Assembly (NCBI GenBank): GCA_030680575.1
Contig: JAUXVI010000057.1
Location: 1-64,000, forward strand
Source of the DNA: Hylemonella sp.
Lineage (GTDB): Bacteria > Pseudomonadota > Gammaproteobacteria > Burkholderiales > Burkholderiaceae_C
DNA: 64,000 nucleotides
Direction: 5' to 3'
Shown here: positions 52,259-62,010 of the stretch, piece after piece
Layout: each line of letters opens with the position of its first letter
How positions within the stretch are numbered: position 1 is the stretch's first letter
The notes under the pieces: model-generated
Told to the model about the DNA's origin: nothing
The model's input: the letters and a program-made list of their open reading frames with translations, nothing else
The model's database searches: none
Program-made: the position numbers and the translations under genes

Positions 52259-53269
52259 ATGAAGGTCTTCCGCGGCTTCCACCACCCCGGCATTGCTCCA
52301 GCTTGTGCCATGACCATCGGCAACTTCGATGGCGTGCACCGCGGCCACCAGGCCATGCTGGCGCTTTTGCGCGGCGAGGCCCAGCAGCGCGGCGTGCCGA
52401 GTTGTGTGCTGACCTTCGAGCCGCATCCGCGCGATTACTTCGCCAGCATCACCCACAAACCCGAGATTGCACCGGCGCGCGTGGGCACGTTGCGCGACAA
52501 GCTGACCGAGCTGACGCGCTGCGGCGTGGACCAGACCGTGGTGCTGCCCTTCGATGCCCGGCTGGCCGCGCTCTCGCCCCAAGCCTTCATCGACCAGGTG
52601 CTGGTGCAGGGCCTGGGCGCGCGTTACGTGTTGGTGGGTGACGATTTCCGTTTCGGCGCCAAGCGCGCCGGTGACTACGCCATGCTCGATGCCGCAGGCG
52701 TACGCCAAGGCTTTGACGTGGCCCGCATGAACAGTTACGAGGTGCATGGCCTGCGCGTGTCCAGTTCGGCCGTGCGCGCGGCACTGGGTGAAGGCCGCAT
52801 GGCGGATGCAGCGCGCCTGCTCGGCCACCCGTACCACATCTCCGGCCACGTGGTGCACGGGCGCAAGCTCGGCCGCGAGCTGGGCTTTAAGACCCTCAAT
52901 CTGCGCTTTGCCCACTGGAAACCGGCCGCCAGCGGCATCTTTGCCGTGCTGGTGCACGGGCTGGCGTCCGAGCCACTGCGCGGTGTGGCCAATCTGGGCG
53001 TGCGCCCCTCGCTCGACCCCAACGATGTGAACGGCGGACGCGTGCTGCTGGAGACCCATTGCCTGGACTGGCCGGCCAGCCTGGGCCCGGAGGGGGCCTA
53101 CGGTAAAATCATCCGCGTGGAACTGCTGCACAAACTGCATGACGAGCTCAGGTACGACGGTCTGGATGCCCTGACAACGGGGATAACCAAGGACTGCGAC
53201 GACGCGCGGGCTTTTTTTGCCTCCATGCACGCCGAAACGCACCGGCAGACGACGCGCGACCGAATTTAG
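52259..53269 (+). CDS. ribF: Bifunctional riboflavin kinase / FAD synthetase
   Basis: Makes FMN and FAD. The FAD synthetase half has GNFDGVHRGHQAML (21-34), and SSSAVRAALGEGRM; the kinase half (from ~185) has GHVVHGRKLGRELGFKTLN and ANLGVRPSLD. A 336-aa product, normal length. It is first in the ribF-ileS-lspA cluster, and 173 bp from the divergent HNH gene. Confidence 0.96.
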   Translation: MKVFRGFHHPGIAPACAMTIGNFDGVHRGHQAMLALLRGEAQQRGVPSCVLTFEPHPRDYFASITHKPEIAPARVGTLRDKLTELTRCGVDQTVVLPFDARLAALSPQAFIDQVLVQGLGARYVLVGDDFRFGAKRAGDYAMLDAAGVRQGFDVARMNSYEVHGLRVSSSAVRAALGEGRMADAARLLGHPYHISGHVVHGRKLGRELGFKTLNLRFAHWKPAASGIFAVLVHGLASEPLRGVANLGVRPSLDPNDVNGGRVLLETHCLDWPASLGPEGAYGKIIRVELLHKLHDELRYDGLDALTTGITKDCDDARAFFASMHAETHRQTTRDRI

Positions 53270-53389
53270 ACGATCTGTCTCGACCGCCCTTGCCCTTGAA
53301 CCAAGCTCAGGGCAGACGGCCTCCCTCTTGTAGCCCCAACCTCTGCGTTCGGGCTGAGCTTGTCGAAGCCCTCTCACAACACCATCGCC

Positions 53390-56236
53390 ATGTCTGATAC
53401 CAACACCGACAAACCGGATTACCGCAGCACCCTGAACCTGCCCGACACCCCTTTCCCCATGCGCGGCGATCTGCCCAAGCGCGAGCCGGGCTGGGTCAAG
53501 GAATGGGAAGACAAGGGCCTGTACAAGAAGCTGCGCGACGTTCGTGCGGGCAAACCGAAGTTCGTGTTGCACGACGGCCCACCCTACGCCAACGGCCAGA
53601 TCCACATCGGCCACGCCGTCAACAAGGTGCTGAAGGACATGATCGTCAAGGCGCGCCAGCTCAAGGGACTGGACGCCATCTACGTGCCGGGCTGGGACTG
53701 CCACGGCCTGCCGATCGAAAACGCGATCGAGAAACTGCACGGCCGCAATCTGCCGCGCGATGAAGTGCAGGCCAAATCGCGCGCCTTCGCCACCGAGCAG
53801 ATCGCCGGCCAGATGGCGGACTTCAAACGCCTCGGTGTGCTGGGCGAATGGGACAACCCGTACCGCACGATGGACTTCGGCAACGAGGCCAACGAAATCC
53901 GCGCCCTGAAACGCATCATGGAGCGCGGTCTCGTCTACCGTGGTTTGAAGCCGGTCTACTGGTGCTTCGACTGCGGCAGCTCGCTGGCCGAGTTCGAGAT
54001 CGAGTACCAGGACAAGAAGAGCACCACGCTGGATGTGGGCTTCGAATGCGCCGAGCCAGAGAAGCTGGCCGCGGCCTTCGGCCTGCCGAAGCTGGACCAG
54101 CCGGCCTATGCCGTGATCTGGACCACCACCGCCTGGACCATCCCCGCCAACCAGGCGCTCAACCTCAACCCCGAGCTCGAGTACGCACTGGTGCAGACCG
54201 AGCGCGGACTCTTGGTGTTGGCTGCCGTGCTGGTGGAGAAGTGCATGGAGCGCTACCAACTCAGCGGCAAGGTGCTGGCCACCACGCAGGGCAAAAACCT
54301 CGGCCTGATCAACTTCAAGCACCCGCTGTACGACGTCAAAGATGAAAACGGGGTCAGCGGCTACCAGCGTTTCAGCCCGGTCTACCTGGCCGACTACGCC
54401 ACGGCGGAAGACGGCACCGGCCTGGTCCACTCCTCGCCCGCCTACGGCGTGGACGACTTCAACAGCTGCGTTGCCCACGGCATGGTTTTTGATGACATCC
54501 TGAACCCGGTGCAGGGTGATGGTCGCTACGCGCCCGACTTCGCCCTGTTCGGCGGCCTCAACATTTGGAAAGCGGTGCCAGTGGTCATTGAAGCGTTGAG
54601 GAACGCCGGCCGCCTGTTCGCCACCCACGACATCACGCACAGCTACCCACATTGCTGGCGCCACAAGACGCCGGTGATCTACCGTGCCGCGGCGCAATGG
54701 TTTGTGCGCATGGACGAGGGCGAGGGCGTGTTCACCAAGGACAAAGCCGCCAAGACGCTGCGCCAGCTGGCGCTGGCCGCCATCGAGGAAACCAGCTTCT
54801 TCCCCGAGAACGGCAAGGCCCGTCTGCGCGACATGATTGCCGGCCGGCCCGACTGGTGCATCTCGCGCCAGCGCAACTGGGGCGTGCCGCTGCCCTTTTT
54901 CATCCACAAGGACAGCGGCGAGCTGCACCCACGCACCATGGACATCATGGACCAGGCCGCCAGCATGGTGGAGGCCGGTGGCATCGAGGCGTGGAGCAAG
55001 GTCACGGCCGAGGAGATCCTCGGCGCGGCCGACGCCGCGCATTACACCAAGGTCAACGACATCCTGGACGTCTGGTTCGATTCCGGCACCACGCACTTCC
55101 ATGTGCTGAAGAACAGCCACAAAGACCAGTCCACCTGGCCGGCCGACCTGTACCTGGAAGGGCACGACCAGCACCGCGGTTGGTTCCACAGCTCACTGCT
55201 GACCGCCTGCGCCATGTACGACCACGCGCCTTACAAGGGTCTGCTGACGCACGGCTTCACCGTGGACGGCCAGGGCCGCAAGATGAGCAAGAGCGTGGGC
55301 AATGTGGTGGCGCCGCAGCAGATCAGCGAGAAGATGGGTGCCGAGATCATCCGCCTGTGGTGCGCCGCCACCGACTACTCGGGCGACCTCGGCATCGACG
55401 ACAAGATCCTGGCGCGCGTGGTGGACGGCTACCGCCGCATCCGCAACACCCTGCGTTTCCTGCTGGCCAACGTGAGCGATTTCGATCCGGTCAAGGACGC
55501 CGTGCCGGCCGATCAGCTGCTGGAGATCGACCGCTATGCGCTGGCCCGCGCGGCTGAATTACAGAACGAGATTCTGGGCCACTACGAGGTCTATGAGTTC
55601 CACCCGGTGGTGGCCAAGCTGCAGGTCTACTGCTCGGAAGACCTCGGCGCCTTCTATCTGGACGTGCTGAAGGACCGCCTCTACACCACGGCACCGAAGT
55701 CGCTGGCACGCCGCAGCGCCCAGACCGCGCTGTGGCAGATCACCCACGCCATGCTGCGCTGGATGGCGCCCTTCCTCAGCTTCACCGCTGAAGAAGCGTG
55801 GAAGGTGTTCGGTACGTCTGAATCCATCTTCATGGAAACCTATTCGGACCTCGGCACACCCAATGCCGCACTGCTGAGCAAGTGGAGCCGCATCCGCGAC
55901 ATCCGTGACGTGGTCAACAAGGACATCGAGGCACTGCGTGCCGACGGCAAGGTCGGCGCTTCGCTGCAGGCCGAGGTGACGCTCACCGTTGGCGCTGACG
56001 ACCACGCCCTGCTGGCCAGTCTGGGGGATGACCTGAAGTTCGTCTTCATCACATCCGCTATCAAATTAGTAGCTGGAGACGACGTATCCACGAGCGTAGA
56101 GGCCTCAAAACATGCCAAATGCGAGCGCTGCTGGCACTACCGTGAGGATGTAGGCCATGATGCGACCCACCCGACACTGTGCGGCCGTTGCACCAGCAAC
56201 CTGTATGGTGCCGGTGAAGAAAGAAAGGTTGCCTGA
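53390..56236 (+). CDS. ileS: Isoleucyl-tRNA synthetase
   Basis: A 948-aa class I synthetase. HIGH is HIGH (72-75 in QIHIGHAVN), KMSKS at 631-635 (RKMSKSVGN), with the editing domain between. The C-terminal zinc site [13 protein letters not shown]...CGRC identifies the bacterial zinc-binding form. Codons 890-895 (AIKLVA), just before the zinc domain, are encoded by a copy of the 17-bp repeat. The stop overlaps lspA by 1 bp. The start [18 protein letters not shown] is 10 codons after a weaker upstream ATG. Confidence 0.97.
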   Translation: MSDTNTDKPDYRSTLNLPDTPFPMRGDLPKREPGWVKEWEDKGLYKKLRDVRAGKPKFVLHDGPPYANGQIHIGHAVNKVLKDMIVKARQLKGLDAIYVPGWDCHGLPIENAIEKLHGRNLPRDEVQAKSRAFATEQIAGQMADFKRLGVLGEWDNPYRTMDFGNEANEIRALKRIMERGLVYRGLKPVYWCFDCGSSLAEFEIEYQDKKSTTLDVGFECAEPEKLAAAFGLPKLDQPAYAVIWTTTAWTIPANQALNLNPELEYALVQTERGLLVLAAVLVEKCMERYQLSGKVLATTQGKNLGLINFKHPLYDVKDENGVSGYQRFSPVYLADYATAEDGTGLVHSSPAYGVDDFNSCVAHGMVFDDILNPVQGDGRYAPDFALFGGLNIWKAVPVVIEALRNAGRLFATHDITHSYPHCWRHKTPVIYRAAAQWFVRMDEGEGVFTKDKAAKTLRQLALAAIEETSFFPENGKARLRDMIAGRPDWCISRQRNWGVPLPFFIHKDSGELHPRTMDIMDQAASMVEAGGIEAWSKVTAEEILGAADAAHYTKVNDILDVWFDSGTTHFHVLKNSHKDQSTWPADLYLEGHDQHRGWFHSSLLTACAMYDHAPYKGLLTHGFTVDGQGRKMSKSVGNVVAPQQISEKMGAEIIRLWCAATDYSGDLGIDDKILARVVDGYRRIRNTLRFLLANVSDFDPVKDAVPADQLLEIDRYALARAAELQNEILGHYEVYEFHPVVAKLQVYCSEDLGAFYLDVLKDRLYTTAPKSLARRSAQTALWQITHAMLRWMAPFLSFTAEEAWKVFGTSESIFMETYSDLGTPNAALLSKWSRIRDIRDVVNKDIEALRADGKVGASLQAEVTLTVGADDHALLASLGDDLKFVFITSAIKLVAGDDVSTSVEASKHAKCERCWHYREDVGHDATHPTLCGRCTSNLYGAGEERKVA
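56057..56073 (+). repeat. 17-bp palindromic repeat inside ileS
   Basis: GCTATCAAATTAGTAGC, read GCT ATC AAA TTA GTA GC at codons 890-895. One of the best matches to the family. The codons AAA TTA GTA are unusual against this GC-rich gene. Confidence 0.75.
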
Positions 56237-56733
56237 TGGCCAAACCGCGTTCACACACCAGTGCCGGCATGCTGCAATGGCTCGGCCTGGCCTTCATCCT
56301 GCTGCTGGCCGACCAGTTCACCAAGGTGCTGATCCTGGGTTATTACCACCTGGGTGAGAGCACCTACGTGACGAGCTTTTTCAACGTCGTGCGGGTGCAC
56401 AACAGCGGCGCGGCTTTCTCCTTCCTGGCCGGCGGCTCGGGCTGGCAGCGCTGGTTCTTCGTTGGCATCGCAGTGGCAGCGGTGATCTTCATCCTCTTCA
56501 TGCTGCGTTCGCACGCCGGCCAACGGCTGTTTTCCTTCGCCCTGGCCTGCATCCTGGGCGGCGCCATCGGCAATGTGATCGACCGCCTGCTGCACGGTTA
56601 TGTGATCGATTTCCTCGACTTCCACCTGCGCAACTGGCATTTCCCGGCTTTTAACGTGGCCGACAGCGCCATCACCATCGGCGCCGCCTGCCTGATCCTG
56701 GACGAACTGCTGCGCGTGCGGCGTAGCCGATAA
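56236..56733 (+). CDS. lspA: Lipoprotein signal peptidase
   Basis: Cleaves prolipoprotein signals in the inner membrane. A 165-aa product with four helices and catalytic D125 ([19 protein letters not shown]) and D143 ([11 protein letters not shown]). Start overlaps the ileS stop (TGATG), so they are coupled. A long bidirectional terminator follows. Confidence 0.96.
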   Translation: MAKPRSHTSAGMLQWLGLAFILLLADQFTKVLILGYYHLGESTYVTSFFNVVRVHNSGAAFSFLAGGSGWQRWFFVGIAVAAVIFILFMLRSHAGQRLFSFALACILGGAIGNVIDRLLHGYVIDFLDFHLRNWHFPAFNVADSAITIGAACLILDELLRVRRSR

Positions 56734-56787
56734 ACCGATTCCAGCGGCAGCCAGCCCCAACCCCACGCATCCAACCAGTCAGCACAG

Positions 56788-56823
56788 AAAAAGGCCGCAG
56801 GGATTTCTCCCTGCGGCCTTTTT
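56788..56823. terminator. Bidirectional terminator between lspA and the DUF4148 gene
   Basis: A perfect 16-bp stem, AAAAAGGCCGCAGGGA (56788-56803) with TCCCTGCGGCCTTTTT (56808-56823), loop TTTC, and A/T runs on both sides. It serves lspA on one side and the DUF4148 gene on the other. Confidence 0.95.
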
Positions 56824-56838
56824 TATCCCTGCGTCGGA

Positions 56839-57312
56839 TTAACCTTTGACGGGGTAACGGTTGCTGTAAAGCTCGTTGAGCTTCTGGCCGGTACCGGCAT
56901 CGACGATGTCGCCGGTGCGGCGGGCTTCGAACAGCTCCTTTTTGACTTCAGCACGGCTGCGGCTCGGTGCCGCTACCTTGGCCGGGTAACGGTTGGGATA
57001 GAGCTCGTTGAGCTTCTGGCCGGTACCGGCGTCCACGATGTCGCCCGTGTGCTGGGCTTCGGCCAACTCGGCATTGACTTCAGCGCGGCTGCGGCTCGAT
57101 GCCGCCACCTTGGCCGGGTAACGGTTCGGGTAGAGCTCATTGAGCTTCTGGCCGGTACCGGCATCGACGATGTCGCCCATGCGCTGGGCTTCTTGCAGTT
57201 CGGCCTGAACCTGGGCGCGGGTCTTGCCGGTTGCCGGGTCCGCAGCCAGAGCATTGCCGGCGGCCAGTGCTGCCAGGGCCAAAGTGATCACGGTGGTGTA
57301 CTTGCTGTTCAT
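56839..57312 (-). CDS. Secreted DUF4148 protein with three tandem repeats
   Basis: A 157-aa exported protein. Signal peptide 1-23 (cleavage near ALA-AD), then three tandem 44-residue DUF4148 units starting near residues 31, 75 and 119, each with the invariant GDIVDAGTGQKLNELYPNRYPAK (the third has YSNRYPVK). The repeats are nearly identical in DNA, indicating recent duplication. DUF4148 is a Burkholderiales-specific family, usually a single copy of ~100 aa with unknown role. It is divergent from a LysR gene with a LysR-type box in the gap. Confidence 0.85.
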   Translation of the reverse strand: MNSKYTTVITLALAALAAGNALAADPATGKTRAQVQAELQEAQRMGDIVDAGTGQKLNELYPNRYPAKVAASSRSRAEVNAELAEAQHTGDIVDAGTGQKLNELYPNRYPAKVAAPSRSRAEVKKELFEARRTGDIVDAGTGQKLNELYSNRYPVKG

Positions 57313-57407
57313 GGTGTATTTCCTTTCAAAGACAAACAATGTTTCTGGGCATGGCAGGAAATCGCTTTCTCGTCTGTCCAACCTCGATGCATCGTTATTT
57401 GTTTCGA

Positions 57408-57419
57408 TTCATCGATGAA
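57408..57419. promoter_or_regulatory. 12-bp palindrome in the DUF4148/LysR gap
   Basis: TTCATCGATGAA, a perfect palindrome about 100 bp upstream of the DUF4148 start. It could be an operator. Confidence 0.3.
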
Positions 57420-57473
57420 ATGAACTTTATGACAGCTTGATTTCAAGAAAAATAGCGTTTCATTCAAATAATC

Positions 57474-57490
57474 ATTGCCAATTCAGCAAT
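57474..57490. promoter_or_regulatory. LysR-type (T-N11-A) binding box
   Basis: ATTGC-CAATTCA-GCAAT is a perfect 5-7-5 inverted repeat with the T-N11-A spacing (T57476/A57488), 41 bp upstream of the LysR start. A direct repeat AATTCAGC overlaps it (57480-57487 and 57491-57498). Confidence 0.55.
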
Positions 57491-57530
57491 AATTCAGCTG
57501 TACCGACAAACATCCGAAAGCGGAAACATC

Positions 57531-58451
57531 ATGGACAGACTTCAATCCATGCGCGTTTTCCAACGCGTGGTCGAAGAAGGCAGCTTCACTGCGGCCGCCC
57601 GCGCCTTGGACATGTCGCCGGCCGTGATCACCCGGCTGGTGGCCGATCTGGAGCAGAGCCTGGGCACGCGCCTGCTGCACCGAACGACGCGCAAGCTCTC
57701 GCTGACCGAAGCAGGAAATGAATACGGCGCACGGCTGCACAGCATCCTGCAGGACATCGACGAAGCGGAAATGGCTGCCGCGGCCCACAGCAAGGAGCTG
57801 CAGGGCTCGGTGCGCGTGCTGAGCACACCGACCATGGCCTCCTACTTCATTGCGCCGAACATTGCGCATTGGCGTGAGCGCCATCCTAAGCTGATGCTGG
57901 ATCTGTCGATCGACCCCCAACCCTTGGCCCGTATCGAGGCCTTCGATCTGGCCGTCGTGGCAGCGGATGAGGACTTCGATGCCAACATCGTCGCCCGTCC
58001 CCTGGGCACCAACAACCTGATCCTGTGCGCCTCAGCCGACTATGTGCAGCGCGCGGGAGAGCCCTTGGCCCCTGATGATCTGGTGCAGCACGACTACCTC
58101 AAACCTGCCCTGCTGCCGGGCCAGGACCAAAGTGGCCGCAAACTTCGGCTTGAGCTGAGCGACCCGTGCTCGGAGGCCAGCGACCCCGTGGAAGTCGCGG
58201 TGACGCCGGTGCTGCGCACGCAAAGCTTCGACGTGATGTTGCGCGCGGGCTTGAGCGGCGTCGGTTTTTTTGCCGTTTCCGAACTCATTGCCAGGCCGTA
58301 CCTGAACAGCGGGCAGCTGATCCAGTTGCTGCCCGACTGGATGCTGGGCCGGGTGACCGCCTATGCCGCCCTGCCGACACGCAAATTCATGCCCGCCAAG
58401 ACACGGGCGTTTCTCGACTTCCTGATCGAGCGCGCCAGCGCCGTGAACTGA
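57531..58451 (+). CDS. LysR-family transcriptional regulator
   Basis: A 306-aa regulator. The winged HTH is at about 15-40 (GSFTAAARALDMSPAVITRLVADLEQ), and the C-terminal effector domain from ~90. The divergent neighbour is the DUF4148 gene, with a T-N11-A site in the gap, so the usual LysR layout (regulator next to its target, divergent) fits. A second candidate target is the quinone reductase gene, convergent downstream. The coinducer is unknown. Confidence 0.9.
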   Translation: MDRLQSMRVFQRVVEEGSFTAAARALDMSPAVITRLVADLEQSLGTRLLHRTTRKLSLTEAGNEYGARLHSILQDIDEAEMAAAAHSKELQGSVRVLSTPTMASYFIAPNIAHWRERHPKLMLDLSIDPQPLARIEAFDLAVVAADEDFDANIVARPLGTNNLILCASADYVQRAGEPLAPDDLVQHDYLKPALLPGQDQSGRKLRLELSDPCSEASDPVEVAVTPVLRTQSFDVMLRAGLSGVGFFAVSELIARPYLNSGQLIQLLPDWMLGRVTAYAALPTRKFMPAKTRAFLDFLIERASAVN

Positions 58452-58469
58452 GACGGCACCGGCACACGC

Positions 58470-59465
58470 TTACAGCGTGAGGACGGTGCAGCCGGTGGTC
58501 TTGCGCGCTTCCAGGTCGCGGTGCGCCTGCTGCACCTGCTCCAGCGGGTAGGTCTGGTCGATCTGGATCTTGACCTTGCCGCTGCTGACCATGGCAAACA
58601 GATCGTCCGCCATCGCCTGCGTGCTCTCGCGCGTCGCGATGTGGGTGAACAGCGTCGGCCGCGACACATAAAGCGAGCCCTTGGCCGCCAGCAACCCGAT
58701 GTCCAGCGGCTCGACCTTGCCCGAGGCATTGCCAAAGTTGGCCGCCAGACCGAACGGCCGCAGGCAGTCGAGTGACTTGAGGAAGGTGTCCTTGCCCACC
58801 GAGTCGTACACCACCGGCACGCCCTTGCCGCCGGTGATCTCCTTCACGCGCGCCACAAAATCTTCCTTCGCGTAATTGATGGCGTAGGCGGCGCCGTTCG
58901 CCTTGGCTAGGGCGCATTTTTCGTCCGAGCCGGCCGTGCCGATGAGCTGCAGGCCCATGGCCCGGGCCCATTGACAGGCAATCAGCCCAACGCCGCCAGC
59001 CGCTGCATGGAACAGCACGAAGTCGCCCGCCTGCAACCCACCCTGCGGCTGGGTCCGGCGCAGCAGGTACTGCACCGTCAACCCCTTGAGCATCATGGCG
59101 GCGCCGGTCTCGAAAGCGATGTCGTCGGGCAGCCTGCACACGCACTTGGCCGGCATCACGCGCACTTCGCAGTAGCTGCCGGGCGGCTGACTGGCGTAGG
59201 CGGCGCGGTCACCCACCTTGAGGTGCGTGACGCCTTCGCCCACCGCCTCGACAACGCCCGAGGCCTCCATGCCGAGCTGCAAGGGCATGGGCAGCTGGTA
59301 CAGGCCGGAGCGCTGGTAGGTGTCGATGAAGTTCAGGCCGACCGCCTTGTGGCGGATGCGGATCTCGCCGGGGCCGGGGTCGCCCACCGTCACCTCGACG
59401 ATCTTGAGCTGCTCGGGGCCGCCGTTCTGGTCAATGCGCACGGCGCGCGATGTGATGTGTGTCAT
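58470..59465 (-). CDS. NADPH:quinone oxidoreductase (zeta-crystallin-like)
   Basis: A 331-aa medium-chain reductase without zinc ligands. Motifs are NFIDTYQRSGLYQLPMPLQLGMEASGVV and the nucleotide site HAAAGGVGLIACQWARAMG. E. coli Qor class; reduces quinones and may protect from oxidative stress. It lies convergent to the LysR gene (18 bp between stops) and divergent from an EamA transporter. Confidence 0.9.
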   Translation of the reverse strand: MTHITSRAVRIDQNGGPEQLKIVEVTVGDPGPGEIRIRHKAVGLNFIDTYQRSGLYQLPMPLQLGMEASGVVEAVGEGVTHLKVGDRAAYASQPPGSYCEVRVMPAKCVCRLPDDIAFETGAAMMLKGLTVQYLLRRTQPQGGLQAGDFVLFHAAAGGVGLIACQWARAMGLQLIGTAGSDEKCALAKANGAAYAINYAKEDFVARVKEITGGKGVPVVYDSVGKDTFLKSLDCLRPFGLAANFGNASGKVEPLDIGLLAAKGSLYVSRPTLFTHIATRESTQAMADDLFAMVSSGKVKIQIDQTYPLEQVQQAHRDLEARKTTGCTVLTL

Positions 59466-59576
59466 GTGATGTCTCCTGCGAAATAGCGAAAAATTCTACT
59501 GTGCTGACCCCATCATGCCGCACAGTCAAAAGACCTGTGAAGGCAACGCCCATGATGTCTTGCTACAGTGCAGGCG

Positions 59577-60479
59577 ATGCATGCACGCCTCACCCCAGCC
59601 ACCGCCCTGCTCCTCACCATTCCGCCCCTGATGTGGGCCGGCAATGCCGTCGTCGGCCGCATGGTGGGCCCGCTGGTGCCGCCGATGACGCTCAACCTGC
59701 TGCGCTGGCTGCTGGCCTTTGTCCTGCTGCTGCCACTGGCTTCCGAGGTACTGCGCCGCGACAGCGGTTTGTGGACGCATTGGCGGCGCTTCAGCGTACT
59801 GGGCCTGCTCAGTGTCGGCGCCTACAACGCACTGCAGTACCTGGCCCTGCACACCTCCACACCGATCAACGTCACGCTGGTGGCGTCCAGCATCCCGGTC
59901 TGGATGCTGGTCTTCGGCCGCCTGTTCTTCAACGCCCGGATCACGCGTCGTCAACTGCTGGGGGCCGGCCTGTCCATGAGCGGTGTGCTGCTGGTGCTCA
60001 GCCGCGGCGAGCCGGGCTCGCTGCTGCAGCTGCGGCTGGTCCCGGGCGACTTCTATGTGCTGCTGGCTGCCATGGCCTGGGCCTGGTACAGCTGGATGCT
60101 GGTGCAGCCGGCCAAGGAGCCCGCAGACATCCGCAACAACTGGGCGTCCTTCCTGATGGCGCAGATCGTGTTCGGTCTGGTCTGGTCCGCCCTCTTCACG
60201 GCCGGCGAGTGGGCACTGACCGACGCAAAAATCCTGTGGAGCTGGCCACTGGCTGGCGCACTGCTGTTTGTGGCCCTGGGGCCGGCCCTGCTGGCCTACC
60301 GCTGCTGGGGCACCGGCGTACAACGTGCCGGGCCGTCGGTGGCCGGTTTCTTCTCCAACCTCACACCGCTGTTTGCCGCCGTGCTGTCCTCGGCCCTGCT
60401 GGGCGAATTGCCGCAGGCCTACCATGGCGTGGCTTTTGCGCTGATCGTGGGCGGCATCGTGGTATCTTCCCGGCGTTGA
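59577..60479 (+). CDS. EamA/DMT-superfamily transporter
   Basis: A 300-aa carrier with ten predicted helices in two EamA repeats (LLTIPPLMWAGNAVVGRMVGP ... LMAQIVFGLVWSALFTAGEW). Start chosen at ATG 59577; an in-frame GTG 9 bp upstream is possible. Substrate unknown (often amino acids or metabolites). It is followed by a lipoprotein gene 28 bp downstream. Confidence 0.88.
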   Translation: MHARLTPATALLLTIPPLMWAGNAVVGRMVGPLVPPMTLNLLRWLLAFVLLLPLASEVLRRDSGLWTHWRRFSVLGLLSVGAYNALQYLALHTSTPINVTLVASSIPVWMLVFGRLFFNARITRRQLLGAGLSMSGVLLVLSRGEPGSLLQLRLVPGDFYVLLAAMAWAWYSWMLVQPAKEPADIRNNWASFLMAQIVFGLVWSALFTAGEWALTDAKILWSWPLAGALLFVALGPALLAYRCWGTGVQRAGPSVAGFFSNLTPLFAAVLSSALLGELPQAYHGVAFALIVGGIVVSSRR

Positions 60480-60507
60480 GCATCAACCATCCTTGCTGGA
60501 ATTTGCC

Positions 60508-60984
60508 ATGAAACCTGTCGCCTTCAAGTCGCTGCTGCTGTCCACCTTCATCCTGCTGGCGGGATGCGCCACCACCTCCGGCAACAGTGCCAGCACGGGC
60601 TCGAGCTCGAGCTCGGGCAATGGCACGATGAACGACCTGATCGTCAACGCCCAGCTGCCGGCTGGCGCCAGGATCAACCACAGCCAGTCGCTGATCATGG
60701 GCTCGGGCGAGAACTGGGTCGGGCGCGTGATGCTGGAGCTCGACCAGAACCCTAACGCCGCCTACAACTTCTTTCTGGAACAGTACCCGCAGCAGGGCTG
60801 GACGCTGGTGAGCGCCGTGCGCGGCAAGACCAGCCTGCTGGTCTTCACCAAGGCCGACCGCAGCGCCACCGTCGAACTGAACGAAGGCGGCGTCATGGGT
60901 GGCTCGCAGGCCACGCTGACCGTCACGCCCAAGAGCACACTGCCGCCGGCACCGACCCCGTCGACCCAGCCGGTACGCCGCTAA
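60508..60984 (+). CDS. Small lipoprotein, hypothetical
   Basis: A 158-aa lipoprotein with a lipobox LLAGC (C20). A Ser/Gly-rich linker follows (NSASTGSSSSSGNG), then a ~90-residue domain (NFFLEQYPQQGWTLVSAVRGKTSLLVFTKADRSATVEL). I do not recognise the family beyond its similarity to short outer-membrane lipoproteins. It starts 28 bp after the EamA gene and ends near the SDR gene stop (54 bp). Confidence 0.75.
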   Translation: MKPVAFKSLLLSTFILLAGCATTSGNSASTGSSSSSGNGTMNDLIVNAQLPAGARINHSQSLIMGSGENWVGRVMLELDQNPNAAYNFFLEQYPQQGWTLVSAVRGKTSLLVFTKADRSATVELNEGGVMGGSQATLTVTPKSTLPPAPTPSTQPVRR

Positions 60985-61038
60985 ACAGCTCAGCAGCAGG
61001 GGCCGGCACGCTGACAGCGGGCGCCGGCCTGACAAGCC

Positions 61039-61827
61039 TCAGTAGGTGCCCGGGTAGGCACCACCATCAGCCAGCACGTTCTGGCCGTTCATGTAGCCGG
61101 CGTGCTGGCTGCACAGGAAGGCGCAGATCGCGCCGAATTCCTCGGACGTCCCGAAACGCTGTGCCGGAATCGTCTTCTTGCGCGCCTCGGCCACGGCATC
61201 GATGCTCTGGCCGGTTTTCTGCGACGCCCCCACCATCGTGGCCTTCAGGCGGTCCGTGTCAAAAGCACCCGGCAGCAGGTTGTTGATGGTCACACCCCGC
61301 GCCGCCAGCTTGGGGTTGCGTGCCACGCCGGCCACAAAGCCCGTCAGACCGCTGCGCGCACCGTTGGACAGGCCCAGGATGTCGATCGGCGCTTTCACCG
61401 CGCTGGACGTGATGTTGATGATGCGGCCGAAACCACGCTCGGCCATGCCATCCACCGTGGCCTTGATCAGCTCGATCGGGGTCAGCATGTTGGCATCCAC
61501 CGCCTTGATCCAGGTGTCACGATCCCAGTCGCGGAAGTCGCCGGGCGGCGGGCCGCCGGCATTGGTCACCACGATGTCGAAATCACGGCGCAGGGCGAAG
61601 ATCGCCTCGCGCCCGGCCGGGGTGGTGATGTCGGTCGCCACGGCCAGCACCTCTGTGCCCCGGGCTTCGGCCTTGAGCTTGTCGGCCGCAGCCTGCAGCG
61701 CCTCGGCGCCGCGCGCCACGATCAGCACATTGACGCCTTCGCGCACCAGCGCCTGCGCGCAACCAAAACCCAGCCCCTTGCTGGCGCCGCCGACCAGCGC
61801 CCACTTGCCTGCAATTCCGAGATCCAT
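61039..61827 (-). CDS. Short-chain dehydrogenase/reductase, atypical active site
   Basis: A 262-aa SDR. The cofactor motif is VGGASKGLGFG and NNAG is replaced by VTNAGGP. The catalytic Ser is present (ITSSAV), but the YxxxK pair is replaced by SNGAR (GLSNGARSGL), so Tyr and Lys are missing. The C-terminal NLLPGAFDTDRL fits the family. It may be a pseudoenzyme or use other residues. The function is unknown. It lies convergent to the lipoprotein gene. Confidence 0.8.
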   Translation of the reverse strand: MDLGIAGKWALVGGASKGLGFGCAQALVREGVNVLIVARGAEALQAAADKLKAEARGTEVLAVATDITTPAGREAIFALRRDFDIVVTNAGGPPPGDFRDWDRDTWIKAVDANMLTPIELIKATVDGMAERGFGRIINITSSAVKAPIDILGLSNGARSGLTGFVAGVARNPKLAARGVTINNLLPGAFDTDRLKATMVGASQKTGQSIDAVAEARKKTIPAQRFGTSEEFGAICAFLCSQHAGYMNGQNVLADGGAYPGTY

Positions 61828-61915
61828 GTCATTTCCTTTAATAGCGATTCAAGAGTGATGTGATGATAAATGTCCCTGCCGAACGCGGTGTGCCACGCAT
61901 GCAAAAGCCCATACG

Positions 61916-62010
61916 TGGAACGCCGTGGAACCGGCTTAGCCGGGCCACTGGCGTTGCCCCCTGCAAGGGGGGTGGCGCAGCGAACGCAGGGAGCGGAGCC
62001 TGGGGGTGTT
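61916..62010 (-). repeat. REP-like repeat, copy R5
   Basis: Starts TGGAACGCCGTGGAACCGGC, contains GGCGTTGCCCCCTGCAAGGG and ends GGGGGTGTT. Nearly identical to R1 (15512-15606). Its end touches the stop codon of the minus-strand EamA gene (TGA at 62010-62012). Confidence 0.8.

Noticed and set aside
57421-57446. GCTTGATTTCAAG...AAAAATAGC as a tenth 17-bp repeat
   Set aside because: The spacing is 22 bp and the left arm does not match; excluded from the family.
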